A stretch of DNA of 64,000 nucleotides from CAZMZF01 sp964570765. GTDB taxonomy: Bacteria > Zixibacteria > MSB-5A5 > RBG-16-43-9. Numbering within the stretch: the first letter of the stretch is position 1; every line of letters begins with the position of its first letter. The position numbers were made by a program, and so were the translations under genes. The stretch spans positions 1 through 64,000 of the forward strand of contig CAZMZF010000010.1 of assembly GCA_964570765.1 (NCBI GenBank). Reading direction: 5' to 3'. Below, piece after piece: positions 14,972 through 24,564 of this stretch. Under the pieces are notes generated by a model, which was given only the letters and a program-made list of their open reading frames with translations, was not told the DNA's origin and did no database searches.

Positions 14972-16111
14972 ATGAACTGGAAAATTCCCCTGTTTGATCT
15001 GGATTATAATCAAAAAGAAATCAATGCAGTTTTAAAAGTTCTAAGAAGAAGATGGCTTACCATGGGAGAGAGGGTGGAGGAGTTTGAAAATAAGTTTGCA
15101 GAATTTCTGAAAACCAGATATGCGGTTGCACTTTCCAGCGGGACGGCGGCTTTACATTTAGCCTTGAAATCTCTGGGAATTAAAGAAGGAGATGAGGTCT
15201 TGGTTCCGGTTATAACCTTCGTAGCCAGTGCTAACGCAGTATTATATTGTGGAGCAAAACCCGTTTTCGTTGATTCTACAAGTTTAGAGGATTTTAATAT
15301 TTCAATTACAGATCTGGAGAAAAAGACAAGCTCGAAAACCAGAGGGATAGTTGTGGTTCATTACGGTGGATTTTTAGCTGATATGGAGAAAATAAACCGG
15401 CTGGCAAAAAAATACGATCTTTTTGTGATCGAAGACTCGGCTCATTCTATTGGTACTAAATACGGATCAAAAATGGCAGGAACTTTTGGAGATGCAGGCT
15501 GTTATAGCTTTTTCTCCAATAAGAATTTAGCCACGGGTGAAGGAGGGATGATAGTCACCAATAACCAAAAGTTAGCCCGGAAGATCAGACTGCTAAGAAC
15601 TCATGGAATGACCAGGCCAACCTGGGAAAGGTTTGGATCAAATTCATTTGGCTATGATATTATAGAGCTGGGTTATAATTATAGAATGACCGAGATAAGT
15701 GCGGTTTTAGGGATGGAACAGTTAAAAAAACTTGGATCGAATAATCTTAAAAGAAGGCACCTTTCAAAGATGTATATTCAAAATATAAATGGAATCAAAG
15801 GGATTTTCATTCCCTTTCAAAACTATCCCAGAGGCTCCAGCCATCATCTTTTTCCAGTACTTTTAGATAAGAATATCGAACGGGATGAATTTATGCGTAA
15901 GTTGAAGCAGAAAGGAATACAGACCAGCATCCACTATCAACCCCTTCATAAGTTCTCCTATTACCGAAAGAATTTCCCGCAGAAGTCCGGAACACTCTCC
16001 ATCAGCGAAGAGATTGGAAAAAGGGAGGTAAGCCTGCCTTTACATCCGCGAATGAGTGAAGATGATGTTGTTTTTATCTGCCAGCAGATTAAAAAGATAT
16101 TAAGTAGATAA
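14972..16111 (+). CDS. DegT/DnrJ/EryC1/StrS-family sugar aminotransferase
   Basis: 379 residues, PLP-dependent. Seen: LSSGTAALHLAL for the phosphate site, VIEDSAHSIG with the ring-binding Asp, and the Schiff-base lysine in FFSNKNLATGEGG. It would aminate the 4-keto sugar produced by the upstream dehydratase to give a 4-amino sugar. Third gene of the nucleotide-sugar group, 40 bases after the nucleotidyltransferase and 27 bases before the prepilin peptidase gene. Its sandwich position between pilins and peptidase suggests pilin or surface glycan modification, which is inference. Confidence 0.9.
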   Translation: MNWKIPLFDLDYNQKEINAVLKVLRRRWLTMGERVEEFENKFAEFLKTRYAVALSSGTAALHLALKSLGIKEGDEVLVPVITFVASANAVLYCGAKPVFVDSTSLEDFNISITDLEKKTSSKTRGIVVVHYGGFLADMEKINRLAKKYDLFVIEDSAHSIGTKYGSKMAGTFGDAGCYSFFSNKNLATGEGGMIVTNNQKLARKIRLLRTHGMTRPTWERFGSNSFGYDIIELGYNYRMTEISAVLGMEQLKKLGSNNLKRRHLSKMYIQNINGIKGIFIPFQNYPRGSSHHLFPVLLDKNIERDEFMRKLKQKGIQTSIHYQPLHKFSYYRKNFPQKSGTLSISEEIGKREVSLPLHPRMSEDDVVFICQQIKKILSR

Positions 16112-16138
16112 ACTGTCTTTATAACCGATAGAATAAAT

Positions 16139-16918
16139 ATGAATATTTTTATCGGAATTTTTATTTTCATTTTAGGTCTGGCAATAGGCAGTTTCTTGAA
16201 CGTCTGTATCTACCGCATCCCTTTGAAAAAATCAATACTTTTCCCTGCTTCTCATTGTCCCAAATGCGGAAATAAAATTAGAGCTTTTGATAACATTCCA
16301 ATTTTAAGTTATCTCATTCTAAGGGGTAAGTGCAGACATTGCAAGGAGAAAATTTCATTAATCTACCCGGCAGTTGAGCTTTTAAGTGGTCTTCTATTTC
16401 TTTCCCTGTACTTAAAGTACGGGTTAAGCTGGGAGTTTGCCGCTGGATTATTTCTATTCAGCAGTCTGCTGGTGATCTTTTTCATCGATTTAAAATATCA
16501 GTTGATTCCAGATGTTATCATTCTACCTGGTATAATCGTTGGCTTCATATTTTCTTTTTTATTAAAATTACCTCCTTTTCTTGAATCCCTAATTGGTTTT
16601 TTCGTTGGGGGTGGGCTTTTATATTTTATGGCCATCTTTGGTGATAAGCTTTTTAAAAAAGAAAGTATGGGAGGTGGAGATATTAAACTGGCAGCTATGC
16701 TGGGCACTTTTTTAGGCTGGAAGATGGTTTTAATGGTTATTTTCTTAGCATCTTTATTAGGGGCTATAGTCGGGATAATATTTATAATATTTTCAAAACG
16801 GATGAGAGGAAAAAGGTTGATCCCTTTCGGACCTTTTCTGGCAATAGCAACTTTACTTACAATTTTCTTCGGAAACCAATTGATAGAATTATATCTCGGA
16901 TCATTCTACCATATTTAA
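16139..16918 (+). CDS. pilD: Prepilin leader peptidase / N-methyltransferase
   Basis: 259 residues, polytopic inner-membrane aspartyl protease that removes prepilin leaders and methylates the new N-terminus. Seen: LAIGSFLNVCIYRIP, the zinc-type tetracysteine CPKCGNK...GKCRHC, FDNIPILSYL, and the two catalytic aspartates in FIDLKYQLIPD and GGGDIKLAAMLG. It is a full-length form with both activities. All pilin-like genes of the window (12-13 kb and 26.5-29.7 kb) carry matching cleavage sites. Confidence 0.96.
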   Translation: MNIFIGIFIFILGLAIGSFLNVCIYRIPLKKSILFPASHCPKCGNKIRAFDNIPILSYLILRGKCRHCKEKISLIYPAVELLSGLLFLSLYLKYGLSWEFAAGLFLFSSLLVIFFIDLKYQLIPDVIILPGIIVGFIFSFLLKLPPFLESLIGFFVGGGLLYFMAIFGDKLFKKESMGGGDIKLAAMLGTFLGWKMVLMVIFLASLLGAIVGIIFIIFSKRMRGKRLIPFGPFLAIATLLTIFFGNQLIELYLGSFYHI

Positions 16919-17011
16919 CGACTCTCTATATTTTCTTTTCTGGTAATTACTAAATCCCTTTTTTAAAAATGCCGATATAAGATATGTCCTTATATGGTCG
17001 GATAATAAGTT

Positions 17012-18877
17012 ATGAAGAAATTCTTCAAATTCAACTATGAATCGGAGATTCGACTCTCCCTTTTACTTTTAATCCTTTTTTTTGTCCTGATGAATTATGT
17101 GATAGTTTATCTTTTGAATTTATCTCAAAAAGGGTGGGAAGAGGAGTCTCTTCAAAACCTTAAGGGAATAGCATACTCAGCCAGCCACCTCTGGCAAAAT
17201 AAGACTGAAAAAGGTAAAATAGATTCAGAGCTTAAAAGCTTAAATTCACTCAGACAGGTTAAAAAGATAGATATTATAGATCAAGACGGAAGAATCTTAA
17301 CCTCTTCGGATGGTCAGATAAAGAAAATAAAGCCCGATCCATCACTTAATCAATTCAGGGAAAAACTTCCTTCAGGGAAAAGCTTTCTCTCCAGCGTTTA
17401 TATCAAGCCAGAAAAAGGCTATTATAAGAGCTATTTTTACTCCTTTGTTGACAAAAATACCCAGAAAACTCTTTTTTCAAGAGTAGAAAAAGAAATGACG
17501 ATGTATTTTTGGGTCGAACGAATTTCTAAATACGAAGGATGGGTGAGGGGCTTAGGAATTATCGGTATCCTTTTTTTGTCTTTCCTACTTTTGAAGAATA
17601 TATTTTCTCCATATCAGAAAATGAAAAGAAAAGCTGAAGAAGAAAGTATTATTACTCCTTCAACTAAAAGGGAAGATGTAGAAGTAGTAGTGGAAGTATT
17701 TCAGAAGGTCATTGCTGATCTCAAAGAAAAGGAGAAAAAATTACAAGTGCTTTATATTCAAACTAATAACAAGGCAAAAAATTTAGAAAGGTATAATGAA
17801 TATATACTCAAAAGCATAAATAATGGAGTGATAATCTGTGACAACCAGGGGAAGATAACCGGATTTAATCAGGCGGCTCAAAGGCTCCTCGGTTCGGCTT
17901 TTAAGTTGAGCTTGAATACGCATTACAAAGAGGCATTGGGTGAGATTGCTTTGCTATCCAATATGTTAGATGAGATAATCGTCAAGAAGAATCTATACGG
18001 TGAAGCAGAAATAGAAATAAAAAGGGATAAAGGCGAAGAAAGATTTTTGATGGCCGATAGTGCTCTTTTACGGGACGAAAATGAAAATATAATTGGCCTG
18101 GTATTAGTTTTGACTGATCTAACTGAGCTTAAAAAGATTCAGCAGGAGATAGCTTTCAAACAGAAAATGGCTACCTTAGGAGAGATCTCGGCCGGGTTAG
18201 CTCATGAGTTAAGAAACTCTATGGGAGCGCTTCTGGGGTATAGCAAGATGCTAAAAAAAGGATTCAAAGAAGGTAATGCCGCTTATCCCGTAGTAGAAAG
18301 CATCATAACGGAATCTTTGACTATAGAAAACCTTCTTCAAAGATTCTTAGACTTTGCAAAACCCCTGGAAGTAAAGTGGATTAAATTTGACATTGGTGAA
18401 TTAGTTCAGGATTGTATGAAGATAGCCAAAGAAAAAAGGCCTGATCTGAAAATTTCATTCAAAATGGAAGAAAAAATTCCCTCTTTCCCTGGAGATCCAC
18501 TCCTTTTAAGACAGGCTTTCCAAAACCTGATTCAGAATTCGAGCGATGCTCTTAAAGATGGGGGTGAGATTAAAATTAGCTTTCAAGAATTGAAGGTTAA
18601 CGGAGAGCCGATGATCAAGGCAACGATTGAAGATGATGGCTGTGGAATCCCGGAGGAAAATTTAGGACAGATATTTAAGCCCTTCTTTACATCAAAAGAG
18701 AAGGGGATAGGTTTAGGATTGAGCCTGGTAAAGAAAATAGTCGATTTGCATAAAGGCAAAATCGAGGTCAAAAGTGAACTAGAGAAAGGAACGGTTTTTA
18801 CTCTATTTCTTCCATTGGCCGAACCTCAAGCAAAATCTAAAGTTAAAAATAGATTGGAGTTTCAGCCGGTAGCATAA
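17012..18877 (+). CDS. PilS-like sensor histidine kinase
   Basis: 621 residues. Transmembrane segments at about 15-37 and 180-197 enclose a periplasmic sensor domain. A coiled linker follows, then a PAS domain (about 265-370: SINNGVIICDNQGKITGFNQ, LVLVLTDLTELKK), HisKA with His398 in GLAHELRNSMGALLG, and HATPase with QNLIQNSSDAL, EDDGCGIP and KGIGLGLSLVKK. The H-box has Ser where Pro is usual (RNS for RNP). It follows pilD by 93 bases. No regulator is adjacent; the NtrC-type genes at 8.5 and 22.9 kb are the possible partners. This would be a PilS-PilR pair controlling the sigma-54 pilin promoters. Confidence 0.88.
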   Translation: MKKFFKFNYESEIRLSLLLLILFFVLMNYVIVYLLNLSQKGWEEESLQNLKGIAYSASHLWQNKTEKGKIDSELKSLNSLRQVKKIDIIDQDGRILTSSDGQIKKIKPDPSLNQFREKLPSGKSFLSSVYIKPEKGYYKSYFYSFVDKNTQKTLFSRVEKEMTMYFWVERISKYEGWVRGLGIIGILFLSFLLLKNIFSPYQKMKRKAEEESIITPSTKREDVEVVVEVFQKVIADLKEKEKKLQVLYIQTNNKAKNLERYNEYILKSINNGVIICDNQGKITGFNQAAQRLLGSAFKLSLNTHYKEALGEIALLSNMLDEIIVKKNLYGEAEIEIKRDKGEERFLMADSALLRDENENIIGLVLVLTDLTELKKIQQEIAFKQKMATLGEISAGLAHELRNSMGALLGYSKMLKKGFKEGNAAYPVVESIITESLTIENLLQRFLDFAKPLEVKWIKFDIGELVQDCMKIAKEKRPDLKISFKMEEKIPSFPGDPLLLRQAFQNLIQNSSDALKDGGEIKISFQELKVNGEPMIKATIEDDGCGIPEENLGQIFKPFFTSKEKGIGLGLSLVKKIVDLHKGKIEVKSELEKGTVFTLFLPLAEPQAKSKVKNRLEFQPVA

Positions 18878-19056
18878 AGATTGAGTTCTCTTCTTTTCCC
18901 CCCATTAAGATTTTGGGCAGAGATAAAAAAAAATTGTTATTTCCCCACATTTCTAAAAGAATACCACAGATCTACTGAATACTTATTTAATTTCTCTTGT
19001 CATACTATTTTTTTGTTATTATTATAGCTTAAGTTATTTTTTATGGTTAAATTGAG

Positions 19057-20181
19057 ATGCGAATAATTCATCTATCAGATACCCATTTAGGAGCGGGCGG
19101 AGTTAGCCGTAAGGTTTCGCCTTCTGGAATAAATCAAAGAGAAGAAGATATTGGTAATTCTTTCATCGGGGCGCTCGATCAAATTATTGAAATCAAACCA
19201 GATCTGGTTATCCACTCTGGCGATTTGTTTAACTCCGTCCGACCTACTAACCGCATTATAAATTTAGCTATCAGACAGCTTTTACGTTTAACTTCCATTT
19301 CCATTCCAGTAATAATCATCTCCGGAAATCATGATACACCTAAACAGAGAGGGATAGGCTCGATCTTTTCTTTCTTCGAGGTTTTCCCGGGTCTGAGATT
19401 AGTCTATCAGGATAGATATGAGAAAATCATTATAAAGGATATAGCGGTGCATTCGGTTCCGCACTGTCTTTCGCCAGCTACTTTTCAATCAGAGCTCGAG
19501 AAGATAGAGATAGACAAGGAGACTCGTTTCAATGTCCTGACACTACACGGCGTAATCTCCGGTATAAAGGAATTCTCTATGGGAGAACTTGCAGAATTAG
19601 AAATACCTTCCTCTCTTTTTAAAAAAGGGTTCGATTACGTAGCTTTAGGCCATTACCATCGCTATACCCAGGTTGAGAAAAATGTCTATTACGCTGGTTC
19701 AACTGAGAGGATTACCATGGCGGAATTAGGTCAGGAAAAAGGTTTTGTAGAATTTGACCTTTTATCAAAAAAGATAAATTTCCATAAAGTTCCAACTCGT
19801 CCGATGATCGACCTCCCCTCTGTAAATGCTGAAGGAAAAGATCAGGAACAAATTTTAGTGGAAATAGAAAAATTGCTTGAGCAGAATGACATTAAGGATA
19901 AAATAGTTCGTTTAAAAGTTGCTCAGATCCCTACCTACGTCTATAATTCTCTGAATTTCAGAAAACTATCTGAGCTCAAAGCTCAGGCTTTTTATTTAGA
20001 TTTAAAATTTGAAAAGAAAGAGGAGAAAGAAACGGATTTCTCAACCCAGACCAGCATAGGTAAATTAACTGAGGAGTTTAACCAGTATCTTAAGGAATAT
20101 ATCGTCGAAGATTTAAAAAGAGAAAAACTCCAGGAATTAGGTTTAAAATATTTATATGAGAAAAGAGGAAAAGAGGAATAA
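19057..20181 (+). CDS. sbcD: Exonuclease SbcCD subunit D (Mre11-like)
   Basis: 374 residues, a metallophosphoesterase nuclease that cuts DNA ends and hairpins with SbcC. Seen: metal motifs IIHLSDTHLG, DLVIHSGDLFN, ISGNHDTP, LTLHG and LGHYHRYTQV. The C-terminal capping part is less conserved. sbcC follows 73 bases later, across a repeat-rich stretch. Hairpin cutting is relevant in a genome this rich in palindromes. Confidence 0.93.
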   Translation: MRIIHLSDTHLGAGGVSRKVSPSGINQREEDIGNSFIGALDQIIEIKPDLVIHSGDLFNSVRPTNRIINLAIRQLLRLTSISIPVIIISGNHDTPKQRGIGSIFSFFEVFPGLRLVYQDRYEKIIIKDIAVHSVPHCLSPATFQSELEKIEIDKETRFNVLTLHGVISGIKEFSMGELAELEIPSSLFKKGFDYVALGHYHRYTQVEKNVYYAGSTERITMAELGQEKGFVEFDLLSKKINFHKVPTRPMIDLPSVNAEGKDQEQILVEIEKLLEQNDIKDKIVRLKVAQIPTYVYNSLNFRKLSELKAQAFYLDLKFEKKEEKETDFSTQTSIGKLTEEFNQYLKEYIVEDLKREKLQELGLKYLYEKRGKEE

Positions 20182-20253
20182 GAAGTCTAAAGGCTAAAGT
20201 CAACAGTCTAAAGGCTTAAGACTTTAGACTATAGCCTCAAGACTATAGACTGT
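20180..20253. repeat. Nested TCTAAAGGCT/AGCCT repeat between sbcD and sbcC
   Basis: Contains AGTCTAAAGGCT twice, then the complementary ACTTTAGACTATAGCCT and GACTATAGACTG, giving several alternative stems. It fills the whole intergenic stretch up to the sbcC start. Confidence 0.7.
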
Positions 20254-20254
20254 T

Positions 20255-22648
20255 ATGTACTTGCAATCGATTCAATTGGAAAATTATAGACGTTTTAAAT
20301 CTGCCCAGACCGATTTCCCAGATGGGATAGTAGGTATAATCGGGACCAATGGAGCTGGGAAATCGACCCTGATGGAAGCTATTGCCTGGACTTTATATGG
20401 AAATGAGGCTGCCCGAACTGGAAAAGACGAGATAAAAAGGATAAATGCAAAACCTCAAGAGGTTAGCCGGGTTATTCTGGATTTCGAACTTCAGGGCGAA
20501 AACTATCGGGTAGTTAGAGAGTTAAAAGGTGCTTCCAATCAACAAGATTCTTCAGTCTTAATTAACGGTAAGGTAGTGGCCAGGGGAGTAACTCCGGTTA
20601 ATGATTTTATCGAAAAAACCCTGGATATGGATTACAGAGCTTTTGTCACCTCTTTCTATGCGCCTCAAAAAGAATTAAACATTCTATCCGATTTTCCACC
20701 CTATAAGCGCAAGGAGATCTTAGCCCGAATGTTAGGAATAGAAAGAATTGACTCCGCTTTGAAGGATTTACGCAATGATATTAGGGAGATAAAGTTAAGG
20801 GTTGAGGTCAACGAAACACATCTGAAAGATATAAATGAGCTAAGTAACAAGAAAAAAGATGTTGAAGAAGAACTCAAGAATTTCTCTAATATCATAAATG
20901 AAGAAGAAAAGAGTTTTCAGGTAGAAGAGATTAGTTTGAGGGCAATCGAAGAGGAACTTAAAAAGAAAAAGGGGGAGTCAGAAGTTTTCAATAAATTTAA
21001 AAACGACCTTTCGGTCAAAGAGGCTTTATCAGCCGAACTTATTATGCAGATAACCAAGGGCAAAAAAGAAATTGAGACATTTGAAAATCTCACCCCAGAA
21101 TTGGATGAGATTGAAAAAGAAGTGAAAGCTTACCCTCAGGTAAAAGAAGATTTTATGGTATATGAAGGTCTTAAGCTCAAGGCTGAACAGAGAAAAAATA
21201 TTCTAATCCAAGTAGAAAACATTCTCCAATCCATGGATAAAGACAAGAAAAGAATTGAAACTTTAGAACTAACCAGAATTGATTTAGAGAAGAAAAATAA
21301 AACTTCAGACGAGTTAAAAATTAAATCCCTGGAGATTGAACAGCAATTAGAAAAAACCAGGTCGGAATTCGTTCAGGTTCAATCTGATTATAAGGTAAGC
21401 TTAGAAGAACAGAATAAGGTTCAAACCCAGCTTGAAAGCATAGAGAAATTAGGCCCGGATTCAATCTGTGATCGCTGCTTAAGGCCAATGGGAGCAGATT
21501 ACCCAAAAATTAAAAATCATCTTAACCTAGAACTGGAGAGGATAAAGAATAATTTAGGTTCAATCCTGGACGAGCGAAAGAGAATAGAAGATAAGGGGAA
21601 GGAGCTTAAAAAAGGGAAAATGAACTTGGAGGAAAATATAGGTAGGTTGCAAAAAGAGATAGAACAACTTTTGAAAGAAAAAGGTGAACAGGAAACCTTA
21701 AAGAAAAACCTTTTGGACAAGGAAAATAATCTTTCGTTCTTACAGGAAAATTTGAAAAATCTGGGTGAATTTAATTACGATACTGCAGTTCATTTGGAAT
21801 TGAAAACAAATATGGAAAGGTTAGAGGTACTCAGAGAAAAATATCTGGCGTTAAATCAAGAAAGGAATAAATTACCCCAGCTAAAACAGAACCTGGCTCA
21901 ATTAGAAAAAAAACTAACAGATCTTGATATGGAGATTGAAACGCTTAAGGAGAAAATTAAGCTTCTCTCATATTCCGGGGAAGAACTCAAAGGCGTTGAG
22001 AAGAGAGTGGAAGATAAAAGGTCAAAAGTTCATCAGTTAGAGCTGAATTTAAAAGACCTCTATTACCAGAAGGAGCTTTTTTCCCTGGAACTTGAGAAAA
22101 TTGAGAAGGAGATAGAAGAAACCCAGAAGCTAAAAGGAGAGCTTAAATCTTTGGGCGAGGATAAGCTTTATTTAGAAAAATTAGATGAAATCTTAGTAGG
22201 TTTTAAGACTTCTTTGATCTCCAGGATCAGACCAGCTCTCTCAGTTTATGCTAAAGAACTTTTTATTGAGTTAACTGATGGAAGATATGAAGATTTAGAG
22301 CTGAACGATGAGTATGAGATTTTCATCTTCGATCAAGGGGAGAAATTCTCAATTGAGCGTTTTTCTGGCGGTGAAAAGGATCTGGCAAACCTGTGTCTAA
22401 GGCTGGCGATTTCCCTTTTGATCTCTGAATCCAGCGGGGTGGAGTTCTCCTTTATAATTTTAGATGAGATCTTCGGGAGTCAGGATGATTCCCGCAAAGA
22501 AAATATCCTCAAAGGGCTGGCTAAACTGAAGAATAGATTCAGGCAGATATTTTTAATCACCCATATAGATGACATCAAAGATTCAGTCGAAAACTTAATT
22601 ACTGTTCTGGAAAACGAGGACGGTACCAGCCAAATCGTTCTCCAGTAA
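20255..22648 (+). CDS. sbcC: Exonuclease SbcCD subunit C (Rad50/SMC-like ATPase)
   Basis: 797 residues. Walker A GTNGAGKSTLMEAI near residue 31, then two long heptad coils on either side of a zinc hook C405-D-R-C408, and the C-terminal ABC signature FSGGEKDLANLCLRLA with Walker B FIILDEIFGSQD. It is shorter than E. coli SbcC (about 1050 residues), because the coiled arms are shorter; the ends are complete. It partners SbcD to process DNA ends and hairpins. Confidence 0.93.
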   Translation: MYLQSIQLENYRRFKSAQTDFPDGIVGIIGTNGAGKSTLMEAIAWTLYGNEAARTGKDEIKRINAKPQEVSRVILDFELQGENYRVVRELKGASNQQDSSVLINGKVVARGVTPVNDFIEKTLDMDYRAFVTSFYAPQKELNILSDFPPYKRKEILARMLGIERIDSALKDLRNDIREIKLRVEVNETHLKDINELSNKKKDVEEELKNFSNIINEEEKSFQVEEISLRAIEEELKKKKGESEVFNKFKNDLSVKEALSAELIMQITKGKKEIETFENLTPELDEIEKEVKAYPQVKEDFMVYEGLKLKAEQRKNILIQVENILQSMDKDKKRIETLELTRIDLEKKNKTSDELKIKSLEIEQQLEKTRSEFVQVQSDYKVSLEEQNKVQTQLESIEKLGPDSICDRCLRPMGADYPKIKNHLNLELERIKNNLGSILDERKRIEDKGKELKKGKMNLEENIGRLQKEIEQLLKEKGEQETLKKNLLDKENNLSFLQENLKNLGEFNYDTAVHLELKTNMERLEVLREKYLALNQERNKLPQLKQNLAQLEKKLTDLDMEIETLKEKIKLLSYSGEELKGVEKRVEDKRSKVHQLELNLKDLYYQKELFSLELEKIEKEIEETQKLKGELKSLGEDKLYLEKLDEILVGFKTSLISRIRPALSVYAKELFIELTDGRYEDLELNDEYEIFIFDQGEKFSIERFSGGEKDLANLCLRLAISLLISESSGVEFSFIILDEIFGSQDDSRKENILKGLAKLKNRFRQIFLITHIDDIKDSVENLITVLENEDGTSQIVLQ

Positions 22649-22651
22649 AAA

Positions 22652-22676
22652 AGTAGACAGTAGATAGTAGACAGGA
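22652..22676. repeat. AGTAGACAG simple repeat
   Basis: A near copy of the motif at 2449-2478, immediately after the sbcC stop. The remaining 180 bases to the next gene hold no recognisable signal. Confidence 0.55.
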
Positions 22677-22857
22677 TAAATCACCGTCGAAGGAAGTATC
22701 GGTGGTCTCTTGACCAATGGTAAGCAGGAGTTTATTCTTTGTAAAACTCTCTAATTGTTCATCTTTAATACAGCGATTACCCTCAAGGATTCACAGTTTT
22801 TCCGATAATATAAATGATTAGCTTGTTTAAAAATTTCAACTTTAAAGAGGTAAACTT

Positions 22858-24219
22858 ATGCCCTCCATTCTTGTAATTGATGATAAAGAGAGCATGCGCC
22901 AGATGCTGGCTAAAACCTTGGAGTCAGAAGGATTTGAGGTGGATACGGCCAGGGATGGAGAGGGGGGGTTGGATAAGGCTAAAGAGAAAAGGTTTGATTT
23001 AATCTTAACTGATTTGAAACTTCCCAAGATGGATGGCCTGGAGGTTTTGTCTTCTATCAAAGATTTAGATCCAGAGGTAGCGGTCATAGTGATGACTGCC
23101 TATGGAACTATTGAGACTGCGGTTCAAGCCATAAAGCAAGGTGCCTTTGATTTCTTGACCAAACCTTTTGATGTAGATCACCTGCATGTCCTGATTCAAA
23201 GAGCCTTAGAAAATCGACGACTTCTTGCAGAGAATGTTCTTTTAAGAGAAGAGCTGGCTCACAACTTAGGGTTTACTGAAATAATCGGTAAATCCGAAAA
23301 GATGAAAGAGGTAACCAGACTTGTAAAGAAGGTAGCTTCTAGTGATACCACAGTATTACTCTTAGGCGAAAGTGGCACCGGCAAAGAACTTTTTGCCAGG
23401 GCAATTCATAGCCTGAGCCCTCGAAAAAGTGGACCTTATGTGGCAATAAATTGTGCGGCTATACCCAGAGAGCTATTAGAGAATGAACTTTTCGGTTCAG
23501 AAAGAGGAGCATATACTGGTGCGGTTACCAGAAAGATGGGTAAATTCGAAATAGCTGAAAAGGGAACAATTTTTTTGGATGAAATAGGTGATTTAGATAT
23601 TGCTTTACAGGCTAAGATCTTGAGGGTTTTGCAGGAGAAAAGGTTCGAGAGATTAGGCGGAACAAAGACTATAAATATAGATGTGCGGGTGATTGCCGCT
23701 TCTAATTTTGACCTTAAAAAAGCAATCGAGAAAAAGGATTTTAGAGAAGACCTTTATTATAGATTATCGGTTTTCCCAATTCACATTCCTCCTTTAAGAG
23801 AAAGGAGGGAGGATATCCCAGAATTGGCTGATTTTTTCATTCGTAAATATTGTTTAGAGATGAAAAAGGATAAAAAAAGTCTTTCCAAAGAAGCTTTAAG
23901 CCTGATGGATAAATATCACTGGCCCGGAAATGTGCGTGAATTAGAAAACACAATCGAGAGAGCAATTATCTTATGTGAAGGTAAAAAGATTTTGCCGGAA
24001 CACTTAGCTATAAGGCTCCCCTCAAATTCAGAGATAAGGTTAAGAGAAGGGGCTGGCTTGAAAGAGGTGAGCCAGTATGCTCAGGCAGAGGCTGAAAGAG
24101 CGATGATTTTAAGAGTGTTAAACCAGACTAGGGGGAATAAAAGAAAAACCGCAGAAATTCTGAAGATAGATTATACCACGTTATTCGAGAAGATTAAGAA
24201 GTATAGTATCGATGCCTAA
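22858..24219 (+). CDS. Sigma-54-dependent response regulator, NtrC family (second)
   Basis: 453 residues: receiver with Asp52 in LILTDLKLPKMDG; AAA+ domain with GESGTGKE, sigma-54 loop GAYTGA, Walker B IFLDEIG and arginine-finger region; Fis-type HTH (KRKTAEILKIDYTTLFEKIKK) at the end. Same length and order as the regulator at 8.5 kb but clearly a separate paralogue. AAAGAGG precedes the ATG. It is the closest response regulator downstream of the PilS-like kinase, from which it is separated by sbcD-sbcC, and 2.3 kb before the sigma-54 promoter of pilV. PilR function is likely but not proven. Confidence 0.92.
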   Translation: MPSILVIDDKESMRQMLAKTLESEGFEVDTARDGEGGLDKAKEKRFDLILTDLKLPKMDGLEVLSSIKDLDPEVAVIVMTAYGTIETAVQAIKQGAFDFLTKPFDVDHLHVLIQRALENRRLLAENVLLREELAHNLGFTEIIGKSEKMKEVTRLVKKVASSDTTVLLLGESGTGKELFARAIHSLSPRKSGPYVAINCAAIPRELLENELFGSERGAYTGAVTRKMGKFEIAEKGTIFLDEIGDLDIALQAKILRVLQEKRFERLGGTKTINIDVRVIAASNFDLKKAIEKKDFREDLYYRLSVFPIHIPPLRERREDIPELADFFIRKYCLEMKKDKKSLSKEALSLMDKYHWPGNVRELENTIERAIILCEGKKILPEHLAIRLPSNSEIRLREGAGLKEVSQYAQAEAERAMILRVLNQTRGNKRKTAEILKIDYTTLFEKIKKYSIDA

Positions 24220-24564
24220 ACGAGATGACGAATGACGGATTACGGATGACGAATATTAAATAGTTTGTAGGTCAAGCATGTCCCAAGGACTGCTTGACAA
24301 AATAATTCTCAGAACGATAGTTTATAGGGCAAGGTTAAAAGACTTGCTTTTTTTGATAAATAAAAACGTCCCGACAGAAGCTGGGACGCTACGAACTGCA
24401 AACTGTAAGGGCAGACCTGTCCTGCATATCCGTTTTAGGATGTGTCTGCCCTGATTATTTATACAAAATGTTGTAAGGTTTTAATATTTTGAACCCTTTT
24501 AATTTAATTGTAGAGACGCATTGCAATGCGTCTCTACAAATGCTGAAGGTTTTCTCTACATTTA
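24220..24564. repeat. Repeat-filled gap with four palindrome types
   Basis: 345 bases without a gene. It holds a GATGACGAAT tandem (24226-24256), a GTAGGTCAAGCA...TGCTTGAC hairpin (24267-24300), a CGTCCC...GGGACGCTACG hairpin (24367-24393), a GGGCAGAC...GTCTGCCC hairpin (24409-24451) and the perfect palindrome at 24510-24537. No promoter or RNA gene is visible. Confidence 0.75.
24510..24537. repeat. Perfect 28-base palindrome GTAGAGACGCATTG
   Basis: GTAGAGACGCATTG followed directly by its exact complement, with no loop. A decayed copy lies at 5238-5265. It shares the GTAG...CTAC boundary of the other palindrome classes. Confidence 0.9.

Noticed and set aside
24220..24564. CRISPR array among the repeats
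   Set aside because: The repeats are of different sequence, each palindromic and unevenly spaced; there are no regular spacers and no cas genes anywhere in the window.
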